DNA from: Bisporella sp. PMI_857
Lineage: Eukaryota; Ascomycota; Leotiomycetes; Helotiales; Helotiaceae
DNA length: 54,894 nt
Reading direction: 5' to 3'
NCBI GenBank assembly: GCA_021307315.1
Contig: JAJSPD010000147.1
Location: 1-54,894, forward strand
The position numbers were made by a program, and so were the translations under genes. The first letter of the stretch is position 1; each line of letters begins with the position of its first letter. Shown in pieces: positions 53,090 to 54,894 of the stretch. Below the pieces are notes generated by a model. The model was not told the DNA's origin. It was given only the letters and a program-made list of their open reading frames with translations, and made no database searches.

Positions 53090-53815
53090 CTATTCTTTCC
53101 GCATGGTTCTGAGCCTCCACTGTGGTACATCCCAGGCCGGAAATCTTTGCTTTTCTTCCCGTAATCTTGCTTCAATGACAGCATGCAAGTTACTCAACCA
53201 AAATGGGGCATCAGCGGACTTCTCCGCAACAGAGAAGGATATTTCTTCTACACTGAAACTTCCACGCTGCTTTTGGCACCCATCAAACACCATTACCAAC
53301 TCCTTCAAATTACCAAATCTGCTAACCTTTTTCCCATCAGCTGTTGTTTTCCACGCATGATTCCAAATCTCGATGTCCACCGCTAAACGCGTAATTTTTT
53401 GAATATCTGCTGAGGCCATTGTCGAAGTGAGATTTGAAATAATACAGCCTTCCGGGTTAAATCGCCCCATTCTCGTACTTCCTGCAGTGAACTCCGACCA
53501 AGGCAGATACATCATGTCGAAAGTGTTGCTGTACATCACATTTGAGGTGGAACAAGTGATGTTGAAAATCGGTTGGTAAATTTTCCATGCTTCAACTCGA
53601 GACTCTTGGCAAATGTGAAGTATCGTGGGAATCCTGCTTTCGGAAAAGTATTCATAATAGATCCGTAATGCTTCATCAAGCATGGGCTTTTGTGATGGAC
53701 GTCTTTTAGCACGGCACCTGATCGGGACGATTCTAGGTGTGACAGAATATAACCATATTTTAAGGCGTAGCTCTTTAGGCAAGCTCAAGAATAGCGAGAA
53801 CATAGTGGATCTCAA
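53090..53815 (-). CDS. 2EXR-domain protein, 241 aa
   Basis: The N-terminus FLSLPKELRLKIWLYSVTPRIVPI followed by ILHICQESRVEAWKIY fits the fungal 2EXR domain (two ExR-like parts). The later part carries FDMMYLPWSEF and ITRLAVDIEIWNHAW, typical of the same family. Single exon; a second Met at the fifth codon could be the start. The biochemical role of the family is unknown; no signal peptide or membrane segment. It is the last clear gene of the window. Confidence 0.75.
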   Translation of the reverse strand: MRSTMFSLFLSLPKELRLKIWLYSVTPRIVPIRCRAKRRPSQKPMLDEALRIYYEYFSESRIPTILHICQESRVEAWKIYQPIFNITCSTSNVMYSNTFDMMYLPWSEFTAGSTRMGRFNPEGCIISNLTSTMASADIQKITRLAVDIEIWNHAWKTTADGKKVSRFGNLKELVMVFDGCQKQRGSFSVEEISFSVAEKSADAPFWLSNLHAVIEARLREEKQRFPAWDVPQWRLRTMRKE

Positions 53816-54643
53816 ATACAGCGTTGAAAAATTCGTTACTCAGAGTTTCCGTGAACGGGTACCTAGAACACGGTGGTTGCCAAATTTCCTAAGCGCTCAG
53901 GTGTTCTCGAAACCAGACGCTCGGGTAGGAGTAATTGAACTGTAAATGACCTGGCTTTTGCCAAAATTTTCTCATGTGCGTCCTTCGGTCAGCATGTCAG
54001 CTCGTGAGCAGAACTTACTCCCGCCACAGGTGACCATATGATATCCGGGACGAAGATTTGGTTTGGACAGTAATGTATATAGCCGCATATGCCAGAGATT
54101 TAGATGGATTGATCACCTTATCCTGCATTTATAGGTTTTATTATCTTGGGTAGTACTCAGCGGCTATTTCCGATTAGTGCGTCGTTTGTTGGTCATGTAT
54201 TTGCTAACCATAAGTTATTGATGAGAGACTAGAACCTGTAACAGATAGAGGGCAGCAGGCGGGATTGCAATATAACAGATGAGAATACGTGACTAGCGAT
54301 GTAGTTGCAATAGTGATGAATTGATATTAGAAGTATGCTTGTAAGTCTAACATGGAAAGAAAAAATCAAGCTCGCTTTGTTCAGAAAGCTCTAGCTGTTC
54401 CTTATATCTTTAACTGTGCTGTAGCTGTGAGCCTGTGGCTGCTGGAGCTGCTGTAGCTGTAAGCCTGTGGCTGGCCATAGGCGGAGCGTGCCGCTTGCAG
54501 CCCTGAAAGTACTACAGCCGAAAAGCCTTCGGCTGGTTGTTAGGCTGTCACGATGGCCGTCTTTAACCGACCCTGGCTGTTACAGAACCTGAGCAACCTA
54601 CTCCTGTCACCACCATAACCGTTGTCCCCGAGTAACTTGAGCG
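53816..54643. other. Intergenic with CTG-rich stretch
   Basis: No gene seen. 54415-54480 holds imperfect repeats of GCTGTAGCTGT / GCCTGTGGCTG, low-complexity DNA. Confidence 0.4.
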
Positions 54644-54874
54644 TCAGGTTTGGCACGTATATAATACTTCAGTATAGGCTCTAGGTTTTGTCTTCATCGA
54701 TAGTGCGATATTTGTCTTTGTCGCACGTTGTGAGGCTGCCAGCATCTTGAATTTACTGCTCGGGACCAGGCCTTCACCCTGATTCTGCAAGGCGTAGTTG
54801 TCTTGTAAATGACGGTTGTTGTTTCTCCTGGTGGGTTTTAGTCTCTTCGGCATCTTTCTCAACCTCTTCCACAT
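54644..54874 (-). other. Possible retroelement remnant
   Basis: A 76-codon frame with basic and polar composition (KRLKPTRRNNN, SSKFKMLAASQ). It vaguely resembles the linker between integrase and reverse transcriptase of copia elements. No catalytic motif is present; it could be a chance frame that continues beyond the window. Confidence 0.2.
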
Positions 54875-54894
54875 GAAATATCTCTTGCTGAGTG

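Noticed and set aside
1..54894. tRNA, rRNA, telomere or centromere signals
   Set aside because: I looked for tRNA arms, telomere repeats and long satellite runs and found none; the only tRNA-like sequences are copia primer-binding sites.

Overview
The window looks like nuclear DNA of a filamentous ascomycete (Pezizomycotina). The evidence is short 44-142 bp introns with GT..AG ends and CTAAC-like branch sites, HET-NACHT-WD40 genes, a Zn2Cys6 regulator, a 2EXR gene and an F-box gene. It also holds three Ty1/copia retrotransposons primed by half of initiator tRNA-Met, Helitrons and a Fot/pogo-like DDE transposase. No rRNA, tRNA, CRISPR or prokaryotic operon is visible. The genus cannot be named from the sequence alone.

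Left part (1-11.9 kb): a stack of nested elements. A Helitron (Rep-helicase on the minus strand, split by a 44-bp intron) has its 5' terminus at 6420, inside the 5' LTR of an otherwise intact copia element (6421-11375). That copia in turn sits inside a second Helitron-like 5' end that stops at 11827. A small secreted-protein gene follows at 12655.

Centre (13.6-38.2 kb): two very similar kinds of terminal inverted repeat (TIR), next to TA dinucleotides, occur six times in a balanced order: open 13595, open 27998, close 34207, close 38184, open 40703, close 46417. The outer pair encloses a pogo-like transposase gene broken only by a full copia and a solo LTR of the same family. It also encloses an internally deleted copia with identical LTRs, Cys-rich small genes, a DUF7587-like gene, a tandem C2H2 finger gene, and the inner TIR pair. 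The inner pair encloses a HET-NACHT-WD40 (HNWD) gene.

Right part (38-54.9 kb): an F-box gene, then a 5.7-kb TIR-bounded unit whose only gene is a second HNWD gene. Its left end matches the DNA upstream of the pogo-like transposase. Beyond it are a small secreted-protein gene with a decayed paralogue, a four-exon Zn2Cys6 regulator and a 2EXR gene.

Main proposal: HNWD allorecognition/NLR-type genes here are cargo of TIR-bounded, TA-flanked pogo-like elements. Each HNWD gene lies in its own unit, in the same orientation to the same 3' end sequence. A second unusual point is a copia polyprotein that carries five tandem Zn2Cys6-like cysteine clusters between integrase and reverse transcriptase.
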